From Fimbriiglobus sp. (GTDB lineage Bacteria > Planctomycetota > Planctomycetia > Gemmatales > Gemmataceae): a DNA stretch of 42,331 bases. The notes below the pieces were generated by a model. The model saw nothing but the letters and a program-made list of their open reading frames with translations. It searched no databases and had not been told where the DNA came from. The DNA lies in contig JALOQR010000006.1 of the NCBI GenBank assembly GCA_025459365.1, positions 1 through 42,331 on the forward strand. The letters are read 5' to 3'. Shown in pieces: positions 22,112 through 30,168 of the stretch. Made by a program: the position numbers and the translations under genes. Each line of letters starts with the position of its first letter. Position 1 is the stretch's first letter.

Positions 22112-24925
22112 TCACACCCACTCGGCCCGCACGCGGAACGTCTCGTTGGCCGAGAAGTCGAGCGTCGCTCCGCCGGCGTTCAACGGGATCTCGGCCCCTG
22201 GCACGTCGTCGCCGCTGGAGTGGCTCACCCGGTCCGGGTCGCGGGCGAACTTCACCTCGGTGCTGCCGGCGAAGCCCGCCGTCTCCATCAGTCGCATGGC
22301 CACTGCCCGACTCATGCCGTCGCCCGCCGGCACCGGCCGCAGGCTCGTCATCAGCACGCTCGGTAAATCGACGTGGGCGAGCCACGCCGTCGGCCCGATG
22401 TGTGGTGGGCCTTTGCTCGTGAACACCACCGGGCTTGGGGCGACCCATCCCGCTGCCGTCGGCATTGGGTACTCGCGGTCCATCGCCACGATCAACTCGA
22501 AGCTGCGAGCCTGCTCGCCCTCGGGGATGAGCACCACGTCGGCCATGCGGTCGCCGTGCTTCTGAATATACGGCAGCCCGCCAGTGAACAGGAACGTCCG
22601 CTCGGCCCCGATCCGCAGTTCGAGGTAGTCGGCACTCACCGGGCGGGTGTACGTGCTGCGGTCGTTGGAGCCGTGCGTGCCGCGGAACAGCACCGCCCGC
22701 GGGTCCCGCCAGGCGAACCGAGCGGCGTAGTAGGCGTGCCACGGGTAGCCGGTCGGCGGGTGGACCGGGTCGAGGTCGATCTTCAACTCCACGACTGGCC
22801 GGCCGATCCACGCCCGCAACCGCTGGCGGAACCGGCACAGCACCGTGTTGTGCTCGTCGGTGATGTCGCCTTCGCACACCACCTCGCCCATCGCCGTGCC
22901 GCTGTTCGTGACCGTCACCCCGCGGCACTTCGTGCGGCTACCGGGGTTGAACACCAACTGCATGCCGAGGCGGTTGGTGCGAGTGCGGAGGTCGCGGACG
23001 GCCCGCAGGCTACCGGTGGCCGGGTCGAAGTCGGCCTCGACGAACTCGTTGCGGACGGTGCCGTTCTCGGCCGTTTTGATGCGGGGCTTGGGCGGCGGGT
23101 GGGAGGCATTCCCCCTGGGAATCCAGGTGTACCCGAGCGACGGCACCTCCACCACCAGCCGGGCGAGTCCGTTGGCGAACTCGACCGCCTTCACCGGCCC
23201 CTCGACCGGGATCGGCCCACCGAAGTCGGAGAGTTCCAGCGCCACGCGGCGGGTGAAGTTGCAGGGGTTGAACACGAGCACACCGGGCTGGTTCGGCGGC
23301 GACTTCACCTGGATGCGGTCGGCGAGCAGTTGGGCGAAGGACTGTTCGAGGGCATCCAGCCCGTTCGCCGTTGGCTCGCGGTTCACCTCAACATGGCGCT
23401 CCGCCGCCTCCAACTCCCGCAGCAACCCTACGTCCTTTTCGCCGGGCGGAGTGAGCATGCGGTGAAGCCCGGCCAGAGCGAACGCCGAGTCGAGCTTTCG
23501 CCGCAGCCGCGTGTGAACCGCGAACCCGCTCACCGGGTGCGGGTCTTTGCGGTGGGTCACGGCGTCGTCGAGGTAGTCGTTGAAGTAGTCGTCGGCGCTC
23601 GGCGAGCCGAGGTACTCGCCGTAGTGGTGGTCGCGGAGGAGTTCGGCCACCGACACCCACTTGCCGCAGGCGTCGCCCAGGGTGGCGAGCGTCACCAGTT
23701 GGGCGTACCCGACGGCCGCGGCCGGGCCGGTGTGCTTCAACGCTACCGTTGGCGTGCTATCGGTGCTGAACGCCTGGTGGATGTGGTAGACGAGGTTGAA
23801 GAAGGTGAGCGGGTCGGCGGCGGCGAGCGGTTCACGGGCGAAAGCGTTGACCGCTTTGCCGTCGGGCGACGCCCAGTTCACCACCACTGCGTTGCGGGCC
23901 GGCGTCATCGCTCCGTCGAATGCCACCATCACCGCATGCGTGAACCCGGTGTGTAATAGCCACCCCGGCAGGTGCGGGTGGAACGCCGACCGCGTGCGGG
24001 CGTAGACCGTCGGGGCGACGCCGAACAGCTCCTGCACACACTTCCGGGCAGCCGTCAGGTTCCACCACTGCGATTCCGCTGGCAGCAGTCCATCTTCGCG
24101 CTCGGTGTAGACCCCCACGCACAAATCCACGGTGGGCGTTTCACCGCTGGCTTTCTCCTTCAACTCGGCGAATCGCTCGGGGTGCTCGTTGGCCAGCGTT
24201 TCCAGCAATTCTCCGGTGGCGATGATCGCGGCGGGCAGCCCACGGCGGACGGTCGCCGGCCAGGGGCGGGCCAGGGTGTCGGCGGTGGGGATGGCGAAAT
24301 CGACGAGTTGCACCGAGTTGGTGTTCAGCACTTGCCGGGCGTTGGCGAGCTTCTCCACGGCGGGGGTCAGCTTCTCGCGGACGGCCGCCGCATCGGGCAC
24401 GGCCGCCACCGCCGCCGACACATCCGCCCAGAACCCTTCGGCGTCGAGCAAGTGATCGTGGCTGGCGGCATCGAACAGCGATTCCACGAGGAGGTAACCA
24501 AACCCGACCGCTTCAAACAGCCCGACCACATCGCGTGGGGCGTCGAGCAGGTGCGGCAGGATTCGCTCGCCAGGATTGCGGTCGGACCAGTCGATCAGGG
24601 CGACCCGCAGGGTGTCGCGGGTTTCGAGCACATCCGCCGATGCCGCGAAACTGGCACCACCGCCATCGGCCACCATGACGCCCCAGTGGTCGGGCTGGTA
24701 CACCGTCGGCCCTTCGGGAACGGTGTACAGGAAGCCGGGCTTGGGCACGTCGTGGTCGTAGGTGCTCGCGGCCTGCGGCGGGCGGCCGATGATGCCGAGT
24801 ACCGCCGGATGCCAGAGAGCAAAGTAACCGTTCAGCCACGCCTCGGCCTCGGACGGGTTCAGGCTCACCGGGTACGAGGTGGGCGGGCGGTACGGGGAAA
24901 GGAGGACGGCTTCGCGCGGATTCAT
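22112..24925 (-). CDS. GH38-related alpha-mannosidase-like protein
   Basis: A 937-aa cytoplasmic protein. The C-terminal half (from about residue 550) resembles the beta-sandwich of glycoside hydrolase family 38: VLVFNPCNFTRRVALEL, VEVPSLGYTWIP, TVRNEFVEADFDPATGSLRAVRD, RLRAWIGRPVVELKIDLDP and HPPTGYPWHAYYAARFAW. The N-terminal 400 residues look like an alpha/beta domain (HPAVLGIIGRPP, YQPDHWGVMVADGGGASFAAS), but I do not find the usual GH38 metal-site HxD/DxxH pattern with confidence. So this is a GH38-like protein rather than a proven mannosidase. The length is in the usual range for the family. There is no signal peptide. Its start is divergent from the gene at 25055. Confidence 0.7.
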   Translation of the reverse strand: MNPREAVLLSPYRPPTSYPVSLNPSEAEAWLNGYFALWHPAVLGIIGRPPQAASTYDHDVPKPGFLYTVPEGPTVYQPDHWGVMVADGGGASFAASADVLETRDTLRVALIDWSDRNPGERILPHLLDAPRDVVGLFEAVGFGYLLVESLFDAASHDHLLDAEGFWADVSAAVAAVPDAAAVREKLTPAVEKLANARQVLNTNSVQLVDFAIPTADTLARPWPATVRRGLPAAIIATGELLETLANEHPERFAELKEKASGETPTVDLCVGVYTEREDGLLPAESQWWNLTAARKCVQELFGVAPTVYARTRSAFHPHLPGWLLHTGFTHAVMVAFDGAMTPARNAVVVNWASPDGKAVNAFAREPLAAADPLTFFNLVYHIHQAFSTDSTPTVALKHTGPAAAVGYAQLVTLATLGDACGKWVSVAELLRDHHYGEYLGSPSADDYFNDYLDDAVTHRKDPHPVSGFAVHTRLRRKLDSAFALAGLHRMLTPPGEKDVGLLRELEAAERHVEVNREPTANGLDALEQSFAQLLADRIQVKSPPNQPGVLVFNPCNFTRRVALELSDFGGPIPVEGPVKAVEFANGLARLVVEVPSLGYTWIPRGNASHPPPKPRIKTAENGTVRNEFVEADFDPATGSLRAVRDLRTRTNRLGMQLVFNPGSRTKCRGVTVTNSGTAMGEVVCEGDITDEHNTVLCRFRQRLRAWIGRPVVELKIDLDPVHPPTGYPWHAYYAARFAWRDPRAVLFRGTHGSNDRSTYTRPVSADYLELRIGAERTFLFTGGLPYIQKHGDRMADVVLIPEGEQARSFELIVAMDREYPMPTAAGWVAPSPVVFTSKGPPHIGPTAWLAHVDLPSVLMTSLRPVPAGDGMSRAVAMRLMETAGFAGSTEVKFARDPDRVSHSSGDDVPGAEIPLNAGGATLDFSANETFRVRAEWV

Positions 24926-25054
24926 TGGAGCAAGCTGGGGTCGCGGAGTGTCCGGATATAGTAGGGGTTGTGCAGGTAGAACCGGGAACGCAATGGCTGG
25001 CTGCGGGTGTTCTCATCCGGTCGCTGCTGTCCCGGTTCCAGTGAGGTTGCTCCC

Positions 25055-27295
25055 GTGCCGCCGCGTAAGCGCCCCGTCAAGCCCGCCGCTCCAGTCCGCC
25101 CGGCCGACAAGCTGGCGGCGTACCTCCGCAACCGCAACTTCGACGAGGCGGTACCGCTGGCCGAACAGATGGCGAAGGCCGATCCCGCCCACGTCCCCCT
25201 GGCTCGTGAGGCCATGCTGAAGGCCGCCGAGCACTACGAGCGAGCCGGGCGATTCGACGCACTGCAAGCGGTGCTGCGGCAGGCGACCGCACTCCCCGAC
25301 GACCCGACCACCCGGCGGCGGCTGGCCGAACTGCTGGCGATGGCCGGCCGGCGGGCCGAGGCCGACGCCCTCGACCCGCAGCCCACCCACGCCCTGCACT
25401 TCGCCGACTACCTCCTCCGCAGCAAATCCGCCGCTGAGGTGCCGCCCGAGTGGACGCCCGCCTACAACGCCGTGCTCGACGCCTTCGCCCTGTACTCCAA
25501 CGCGAAGGACGACGCCGCCCGCGAAACGCTCAATGCCGTCGGCCTGAGTTCGCCGTTTCTCGAATGGAAGCTGCTGCTCCGCGGGCTGATGGCGTGGAGC
25601 GGGAACGACGACGCCCGGGCGGTCGAGAACTTCACGCGGCTGAACCCGGCTCGCTACCCCGCTCGACTCGCCGCTCCGGTGCGGGTGCAGTGCGATGCGG
25701 CCTTTGCCCAGGCCCAGCCCGATGCGGTTCGGTCGGCACTGCTCGAACAAAACCAGCGGCTGCGCTCGGTCGGAATCCTGGCGAAGCTCAGCAAGATTCG
25801 CTCGGAGTTGGCCAGTAGCCGCAAGCTCGGGCCAGCGTTCAAGGCCGCGGAAGGGGCGGTCAACGATCTGAAAAAACACGCCCCGCACCTGATCCCCCGG
25901 CTCGCCGACGCCTTCTACTTCGCCATCGCCCGACGCGGTGAGCAAGACGACCTGCCGAAGTATCGCAAGCTGTTCGGCCCTCCCCCGGCCGATCCGCAGT
26001 TCCACAAGCTCGAAGCGATGGTGTTCGAGGAGATGGATGCCCTGGAAATGTCGCTCGCTCGCTGGTCGGCCTACGAGGTGTGGCTCGCCGGGCGACCGGC
26101 CGGGTGGACGCAACCGCTCGCCGACCGGGCGCGGGCGGTCATCCTCCATCGCATGGCCGGCCTCGCGGCCGACATCGCCGACGATGCCGGCGACCCGTTC
26201 GGTGGCTTCTTTGGTTCACCCGCTCGCAAGTCGAAAGGGAAGAAACCACGGCTCGACCCGATTGCTTACTGGAAACAAGCGGCTGATCTTGCCCCGGACT
26301 GGGAGCCGCCCGCCCAGGAGTTGTTCAACGCCGCCGTCGATCGCGGCGACTCTGCCGCCGCCGAGGCCGCTGCTCGCCGCTACCTGACCAACAACCCTCA
26401 GTCGGTGGCCACCCTGTCGGCCCTGGCGTCGCTTCTCGGCAAGCAGGGGCGCACCGCCGACGCCCTGGAGTTGCGGCGGCGGGCGCTGGCCGTCAACCCG
26501 CTCGATACCGCCAATCGACAGCTCGCCGGCCTGGCGATGATGGCCCACGCCCGCCGCCAGGCGGTGGACGGCGACCTGCCCGACGCCGAGAAGCTGCTCC
26601 ACGAGAACAAAAGCCTGCTGGAAGCCGTCATGCCGACCAGCTACTTCGCCCTGCGGTCGGTGATCGACCAGAAGACGAAGCGGCCCGCCGAGGCGACGAC
26701 CGCCGCCGACGCCGCCCGTGCTCAGAAGGGGTCGCGGCTGGTGGCCCGGCTGTACCTCCACGCCAACGCCTTGCTCCTCAAGCTGAAGCCGAAGGAACGG
26801 GCGGCCGCGGCGAAAGATCTCGCCGACGCCCTGGAGGCGACGCCCACGCCGGCCGAGGCGGCCAACCTGCTAACCGGGTACGCCATGTATCTCGATGAGG
26901 GGTTGAAGTACACCGGGCAGAAGACGCAGGAGAAGAAGTTCGCCGAGGTGGCGGTGCGGGCGACCGAGTCGGTGGAGGGGTCGGAGGTGGAGTTCGAGAC
27001 GCTGGCGGCGCTGCTCTTGGACAAGGGTCATTCGGCGGCCGGGCTGAAGGCGGCGACCGCCCTGATGAAGCGGTTCCCGAAAAACCCGGTGTTCCCGCTG
27101 GTGCTGGCCCAGGCGGAGTTGACCAAGGCGAAGGGGCGGGTCGGATACCGGGTGACGGAGCCGCTTCGGAAGGCGAAGGCGCTGGCCGAGGCGAGCGGGG
27201 AGGAGCGGCACAAGCAGCTACTTCGGCAGATCGAGGCGCTACTGCGGGCGAACGACCCGTTCAGCGGGCTGTTCGGCGGCGGCTTCTTCGGGTGA
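25055..27295 (+). CDS. TPR-like repeat protein of unknown function
   Basis: A 746-aa largely helical protein. Repeated helical pairs with tetratricopeptide spacing appear at residues 20-110 (LAAYLRNRNFDEAVPLAEQMAKADP, EHYERAGRFDALQAVLRQAT) and 440-530 (ATLSALASLLGKQGRTADALELRRRALAVNP). A related block occurs near the C-terminus (LALLLDKGHSAAGLKAATALMKRFPKNP). The motif DPF-x-G-x-F-G occurs internally (GDPFGGFFG) and again at the extreme C-terminus (NDPFSGLFGGGFFG). The N-terminus is basic and proline-rich (PPRKRPVKPAAPVRPADK). I chose GTG 25055; the GTG at 25007 adds only 16 residues without domain character. TPR proteins are scaffolds, so partners are not predictable. It is divergent from the GH38-like gene. 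Confidence 0.75.
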   Translation: MPPRKRPVKPAAPVRPADKLAAYLRNRNFDEAVPLAEQMAKADPAHVPLAREAMLKAAEHYERAGRFDALQAVLRQATALPDDPTTRRRLAELLAMAGRRAEADALDPQPTHALHFADYLLRSKSAAEVPPEWTPAYNAVLDAFALYSNAKDDAARETLNAVGLSSPFLEWKLLLRGLMAWSGNDDARAVENFTRLNPARYPARLAAPVRVQCDAAFAQAQPDAVRSALLEQNQRLRSVGILAKLSKIRSELASSRKLGPAFKAAEGAVNDLKKHAPHLIPRLADAFYFAIARRGEQDDLPKYRKLFGPPPADPQFHKLEAMVFEEMDALEMSLARWSAYEVWLAGRPAGWTQPLADRARAVILHRMAGLAADIADDAGDPFGGFFGSPARKSKGKKPRLDPIAYWKQAADLAPDWEPPAQELFNAAVDRGDSAAAEAAARRYLTNNPQSVATLSALASLLGKQGRTADALELRRRALAVNPLDTANRQLAGLAMMAHARRQAVDGDLPDAEKLLHENKSLLEAVMPTSYFALRSVIDQKTKRPAEATTAADAARAQKGSRLVARLYLHANALLLKLKPKERAAAAKDLADALEATPTPAEAANLLTGYAMYLDEGLKYTGQKTQEKKFAEVAVRATESVEGSEVEFETLAALLLDKGHSAAGLKAATALMKRFPKNPVFPLVLAQAELTKAKGRVGYRVTEPLRKAKALAEASGEERHKQLLRQIEALLRANDPFSGLFGGGFFG

Positions 27296-27344
27296 GAGGC
27301 GAAGGGGTGCGAGAGAACTGCACTCCGAACGATCTGAGTATCAC

Positions 27345-27380
27345 GAATCGCCGCACAGCAACACGCGACCTGGTTCGGCG
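27345..27380 (+). mobile_element. IS110-type element remnant: right-end fragment (copy a)
   Basis: GAATCGCC (27345-27352), an 8-bp variable stretch and a 20-22 bp word (27359-27380) match positions 28057-28092, where they follow the deleted transposase. The 22-bp word is identical in both places. Here no transposase precedes it, so only the right end survives. It stops 9 bp before the stop codon of the 142-aa minus-strand gene. Confidence 0.65.
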
Positions 27381-27389
27381 TGCCTTTAG

Positions 27390-27818
27390 CTACGCGGGCG
27401 GCTCTGCCCACGCGGCCGACGGCTCTCGGTTGGCGAGCACGTCGATGGTGTTGCTGAGTGTGTACAAGAAGTAGTGAGTGAACGACCCGCGGAAACCCAG
27501 CAACTGCGAGTCCGAGAACCCGGCCACCCACTCAGACCCCTCGACCACCATGCACGGGTGCGGCCCCCACGCCCAGCCCGGTGATGCTTCGACGCCCGAC
27601 TCCTTCCCGAAACGTGGGTGAGTGTGTTCCTCGTGAACCCGGTAGGCGAGGGCCGACCGGCCGAAAGACAGCCGGAGCGTGCCGTACTCGCGGCCGTCGG
27701 GATACACGCCTGGCCGCAGCCAGACCGTCAACCCGTTGGCGCCGTCGCGCAACTCGTAGTCGCCGAAGAACGGAGGCAGGTCGGGCAGCGGCTCCCACGA
27801 TCGGTACGCCTGCACCAT
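27390..27818 (-). CDS. Hypothetical protein between IS110-type element ends
   Basis: A 142-aa soluble protein with no recognised family. It has aromatic/glycine-rich strands (PFFGDYELRDG, LTVWLRPGVYPDGREYGTLRLSFG, WAWGPHPCMVV, SEWVAGFSDSQLLGF, FTHYFLYTLSN) and looks beta-rich. Its stop is 9 bp from the element right end (27380) and its start is 14 bp from the next element left end (27833). It is thus boxed between pieces of the same element, like the gene at 28100-29956. The frame stays open upstream of the ATG into the element, so the protein could be N-terminally truncated by the insertion. There is no signal peptide. Confidence 0.55.
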   Translation of the reverse strand: MVQAYRSWEPLPDLPPFFGDYELRDGANGLTVWLRPGVYPDGREYGTLRLSFGRSALAYRVHEEHTHPRFGKESGVEASPGWAWGPHPCMVVEGSEWVAGFSDSQLLGFRGSFTHYFLYTLSNTIDVLANREPSAAWAEPPA

Positions 27819-27832
27819 CGGGAAGGCCTCCT

Positions 27833-28092
27833 CCGCCGAAAGAATCCCTGCAAGCCGTGGTGGTCGTGTCGCGGGGTCGCCCGCGTTCGGAGGCTTGCGA
27901 TGCGTGACACCATTCTGGCGCTCGACCTGGGGCGGTACAAGAGCGTGGCGGGCAAACCGAAGATGCAGGCCATCGGCGCCTGCATGCGGAAGCTGGTCAT
28001 GATCTGCTACGGGGTACTGAAAAACCGTACCCCATTCGACACGAACTAGTCATCCAGAATCGCCAATTGACAACACGCGACCTGGTTCGGCG
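27833..28092 (+). mobile_element. IS110-type element, internally deleted, full-length ends (copy b)
   Basis: About 260 bp. It contains a left end (from CCGCCGAAAGAATCC), a transposase remnant (27900-28049) and a right end with GAATCGCC and the 22-bp word at 28071-28092. The left end and the first 80 or so bases of the remnant are repeated at 30007-30156 with only scattered changes; the right end is repeated at 27345-27380. The complete form would be an IS110-family element, which moves by a DEDD transposase guided by an RNA from a non-coding end. Here only a miniature derivative is left. Confidence 0.75.
27900..28049 (+). pseudogene. IS110-family transposase remnant (N-terminus fused to C-terminus)
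   Basis: The 49-codon frame joins an N-terminus of IS110 type (MRDTILALDLGRYKSVA, the start of the DEDD domain) straight to a C-terminus of the same family (KMQAIGACMRKLVMICYGVL, ending FDTN). Almost the whole catalytic and transposase_20 body is missing, so it cannot be active. The in-frame junction is shared with the second copy at 30073, so the deletion predates their separation. Confidence 0.75.
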
Positions 28093-28099
28093 CCCGGAT

Positions 28100-29956
28100 C
28101 TACCTCGTCGTTGGCACGCCGCTGTACGACGCGAATGGCCCGTCGCCCCGCTTGACTTCTTTCGTCTCGCGGTTGCGAGTCTCCCGGATCATCACTGCGT
28201 AGGGGTCGCCGTTGTAGCAGACTTCGCCGAAGAAGGCCCATACCGACGAGTTGTCGTTCACGAACATCGGGGCGAGTTTCCCGGCGGTGGTCGTGTAACT
28301 GAACCCGCCGAGGATTTCCGTGCGCCCGCCGCCCGAGGTGTAGGCGAGCGTGCCGCCGCGTTCGGTTTTGTAGCCAAGCACCCAGACGTCGCCGGCATCG
28401 TTGGTCAGGTGGGTGCCCTCGTTCTCGATGTTGAGCTGCCGGGCCCAGACCCGCTGCTTCCGGAAACGGAAGTTGTCCCCCACGACGTCTTCGAGGAACA
28501 CCTCCCCTCCCTCGCTGCGCGGTGTGCCTTGGATGGTGTGGCTTTCCATGCTCCGGAGTACGACCGTCCGTTTGGTATCGATCTCGATGCCGCCGCCTAA
28601 ATGGGCAAAGTGTTCCAGACAAACCGTCGGTGAGTCGCCGTCGGCGATACGGAAGTTGATGAGCTTGCGCTGGCCATAGTTTAGATGGCCGCCGAGACCA
28701 ACAATCCGCTCGACCTTGCCGCGAACGATGATGGTTGAGCTGCTCTTGTAATGGCCAGGCAGAAACACCGTTGTCGCGCCGGAATCGATCGCTTTCTGGA
28801 TGGCGGTTGCCGAATCACTCTTTGCGGTTGGGTCGGCCCCGAACTCATCCACAACGGCCCACTTCGTGGGAGTCTCCCAATGGACCGATGGCGTTTCCTT
28901 GACTGGCAGCCTCAGCGAGCCGGGGCGGGACGGGAAGGCGGTTGTCGCCGCGTGTGACGAGTACTCCTTGAGGTCCGGACCGAGACTACCAAGTTTGTCC
29001 TCGCCCTCGATCCGGTACGCCGCCGCGAAGTCGGGCGTTTTCAGATCCGCCAAGGCACGCTTGTAGCCTGTGGTCTTCACATCACGCAGAAAGATCAACC
29101 CGCCGTTGAAGTTCACGATTGCCGGATGGTTCGCCCCGCCCTTGCGGCCTGAGATCGTGGCGTCAGTGAGCATCAGCCGGCCGTAGGTGCTGATGGCCGG
29201 AACGGCGTTTTCGCTCACTAGGCCACGAATACTGACGCTCTGCCCTTCGTTGGTGAAGCCGAACTGGCTTTGCCCGCGGAGCGTCAGATTCTCAAAGGTC
29301 TGGCTGTTGACCGCACGCGAAGTCGTGACCCCTCGTGCAAAGCCGAGCACCTCGCAGTCTTTCACCAGGAGCGGCCCGTTCATGTCGCGATGCGAAAGGT
29401 CGAGCCCGACTGCACCGCTGCCTTCGGCGGCCACGAATCGGCAGTCTCGCACCGCGCCTGTGTTGTTCGAGTAGAACTGCAAACCAATCGCGCCGGGATT
29501 GCGTCGGCCTACATCGAAGGTCAGGTTCTCGACGTAGTTGTGGAACCAGTCGGCGCTGCCGAACCCGCCGCACCACATGATTGCCGCTGGTTTCTTATCG
29601 TCGGTGAAGGTGTTGTCCGCCAAGCGGATCACGGTCGTGTCGCGGTCGGCTCCGCGGAGAATCGTCTTTCCCCAGTTGTCGTGCTTGGCAAACGTCTTCG
29701 GCCAGGTGAGCGTTGCTGAGACGAGATACGTTCCCTTGGGGAAATAGAGCACCCGGTGCCAGCCGACGTTCTCATTCAGTGCCCGCTGGATCGCCTTCGT
29801 GTCATCGGAGACGCCGTCGCCCTTGGCGGAATAGGGGGCACGGGTCACATCAACGACGTTTGCATGCTGCGGATAACCTTGGCTCCCCGCGAGCAGATTG
29901 GCCGGGTAAGCGAGTATGGTCGCGATGAGTAGGCATTGCGCAGGGGAAGGGTGCAT
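28100..29956 (-). CDS. Secreted pectate-lyase-superfamily (GH55-like) protein
   Basis: A 618-aa protein with a signal peptide (MHPSPAQCLLIATILAYPANLLAGS). It has two right-handed beta-helix units of the Pectate_lyase_3/GH55 type. The first starts near residue 34 (VDVTRAPYSAKGDGVSDDTKAIQRAL) and the second near residue 370 (VDEFGADPTAKSDSATAIQKAID). The D-x-T-x-A-I-Q signature marks each. Beta-helix turns follow (VENLTFDVGRR, GAVRDCRFVAAEGSG). GH55 enzymes attack beta-1,3-glucans; relatives act on other polysaccharides, so the substrate is open. Its stop is 7 bp from the element right end (28092) and its start 50 bp from another left end (30007). It is probably exported. Confidence 0.8.
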   Translation of the reverse strand: MHPSPAQCLLIATILAYPANLLAGSQGYPQHANVVDVTRAPYSAKGDGVSDDTKAIQRALNENVGWHRVLYFPKGTYLVSATLTWPKTFAKHDNWGKTILRGADRDTTVIRLADNTFTDDKKPAAIMWCGGFGSADWFHNYVENLTFDVGRRNPGAIGLQFYSNNTGAVRDCRFVAAEGSGAVGLDLSHRDMNGPLLVKDCEVLGFARGVTTSRAVNSQTFENLTLRGQSQFGFTNEGQSVSIRGLVSENAVPAISTYGRLMLTDATISGRKGGANHPAIVNFNGGLIFLRDVKTTGYKRALADLKTPDFAAAYRIEGEDKLGSLGPDLKEYSSHAATTAFPSRPGSLRLPVKETPSVHWETPTKWAVVDEFGADPTAKSDSATAIQKAIDSGATTVFLPGHYKSSSTIIVRGKVERIVGLGGHLNYGQRKLINFRIADGDSPTVCLEHFAHLGGGIEIDTKRTVVLRSMESHTIQGTPRSEGGEVFLEDVVGDNFRFRKQRVWARQLNIENEGTHLTNDAGDVWVLGYKTERGGTLAYTSGGGRTEILGGFSYTTTAGKLAPMFVNDNSSVWAFFGEVCYNGDPYAVMIRETRNRETKEVKRGDGPFASYSGVPTTR

Positions 29957-30006
29957 CTCGAATCGCTCACTTCGGTGAGGGGCGCAACTTCCGATGACTT
30001 TGGTTG

Positions 30007-30156
30007 CCGCCGAAAGAATCCATGCAGCCGTGGTGGTCGTGTCGCGGGGTCGCCTGCTTCGGGCGGCTTGCGATGCGTGACACCATTCTGGCCTTCGACC
30101 TGGGGCGGTGCAAGAGCGTGGCGGGCAAGCCGAAGATGCAGGCCATCAGCGCCTGA
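30007..30156 (+). mobile_element. IS110-type element remnant: left end and start of transposase (copy c)
   Basis: It begins with the same CCGCCGAAAGAATCC as copy b and runs parallel to it through CAGCCGTGGTGG, the GTGTCGCGGGGTCGCC block and the transposase start. The match stops around 30156, 12 bp before the end of the Ser/Thr kinase gene. It has no right end. The orientation is the same as copies a and b. Confidence 0.7.
30073..30156 (+). pseudogene. IS110-family transposase remnant, second copy (truncated)
   Basis: A 27-codon frame beginning MRDTILAFDLGRCKSVA and joined to KPKMQAIS, then a stop at 30154-30156. The same internal deletion as at 27900 is present, but the C-terminal MRKL segment is cut off. 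It is non-functional. Confidence 0.7.
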
Positions 30157-30168
30157 CCGGACTCGCCC

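Noticed and set aside
22373-23956. 527-codon open frame on the plus strand
   Set aside because: Antisense to the GH38-like gene and low-complexity (Arg/Val/Gly), with no recognisable domain.
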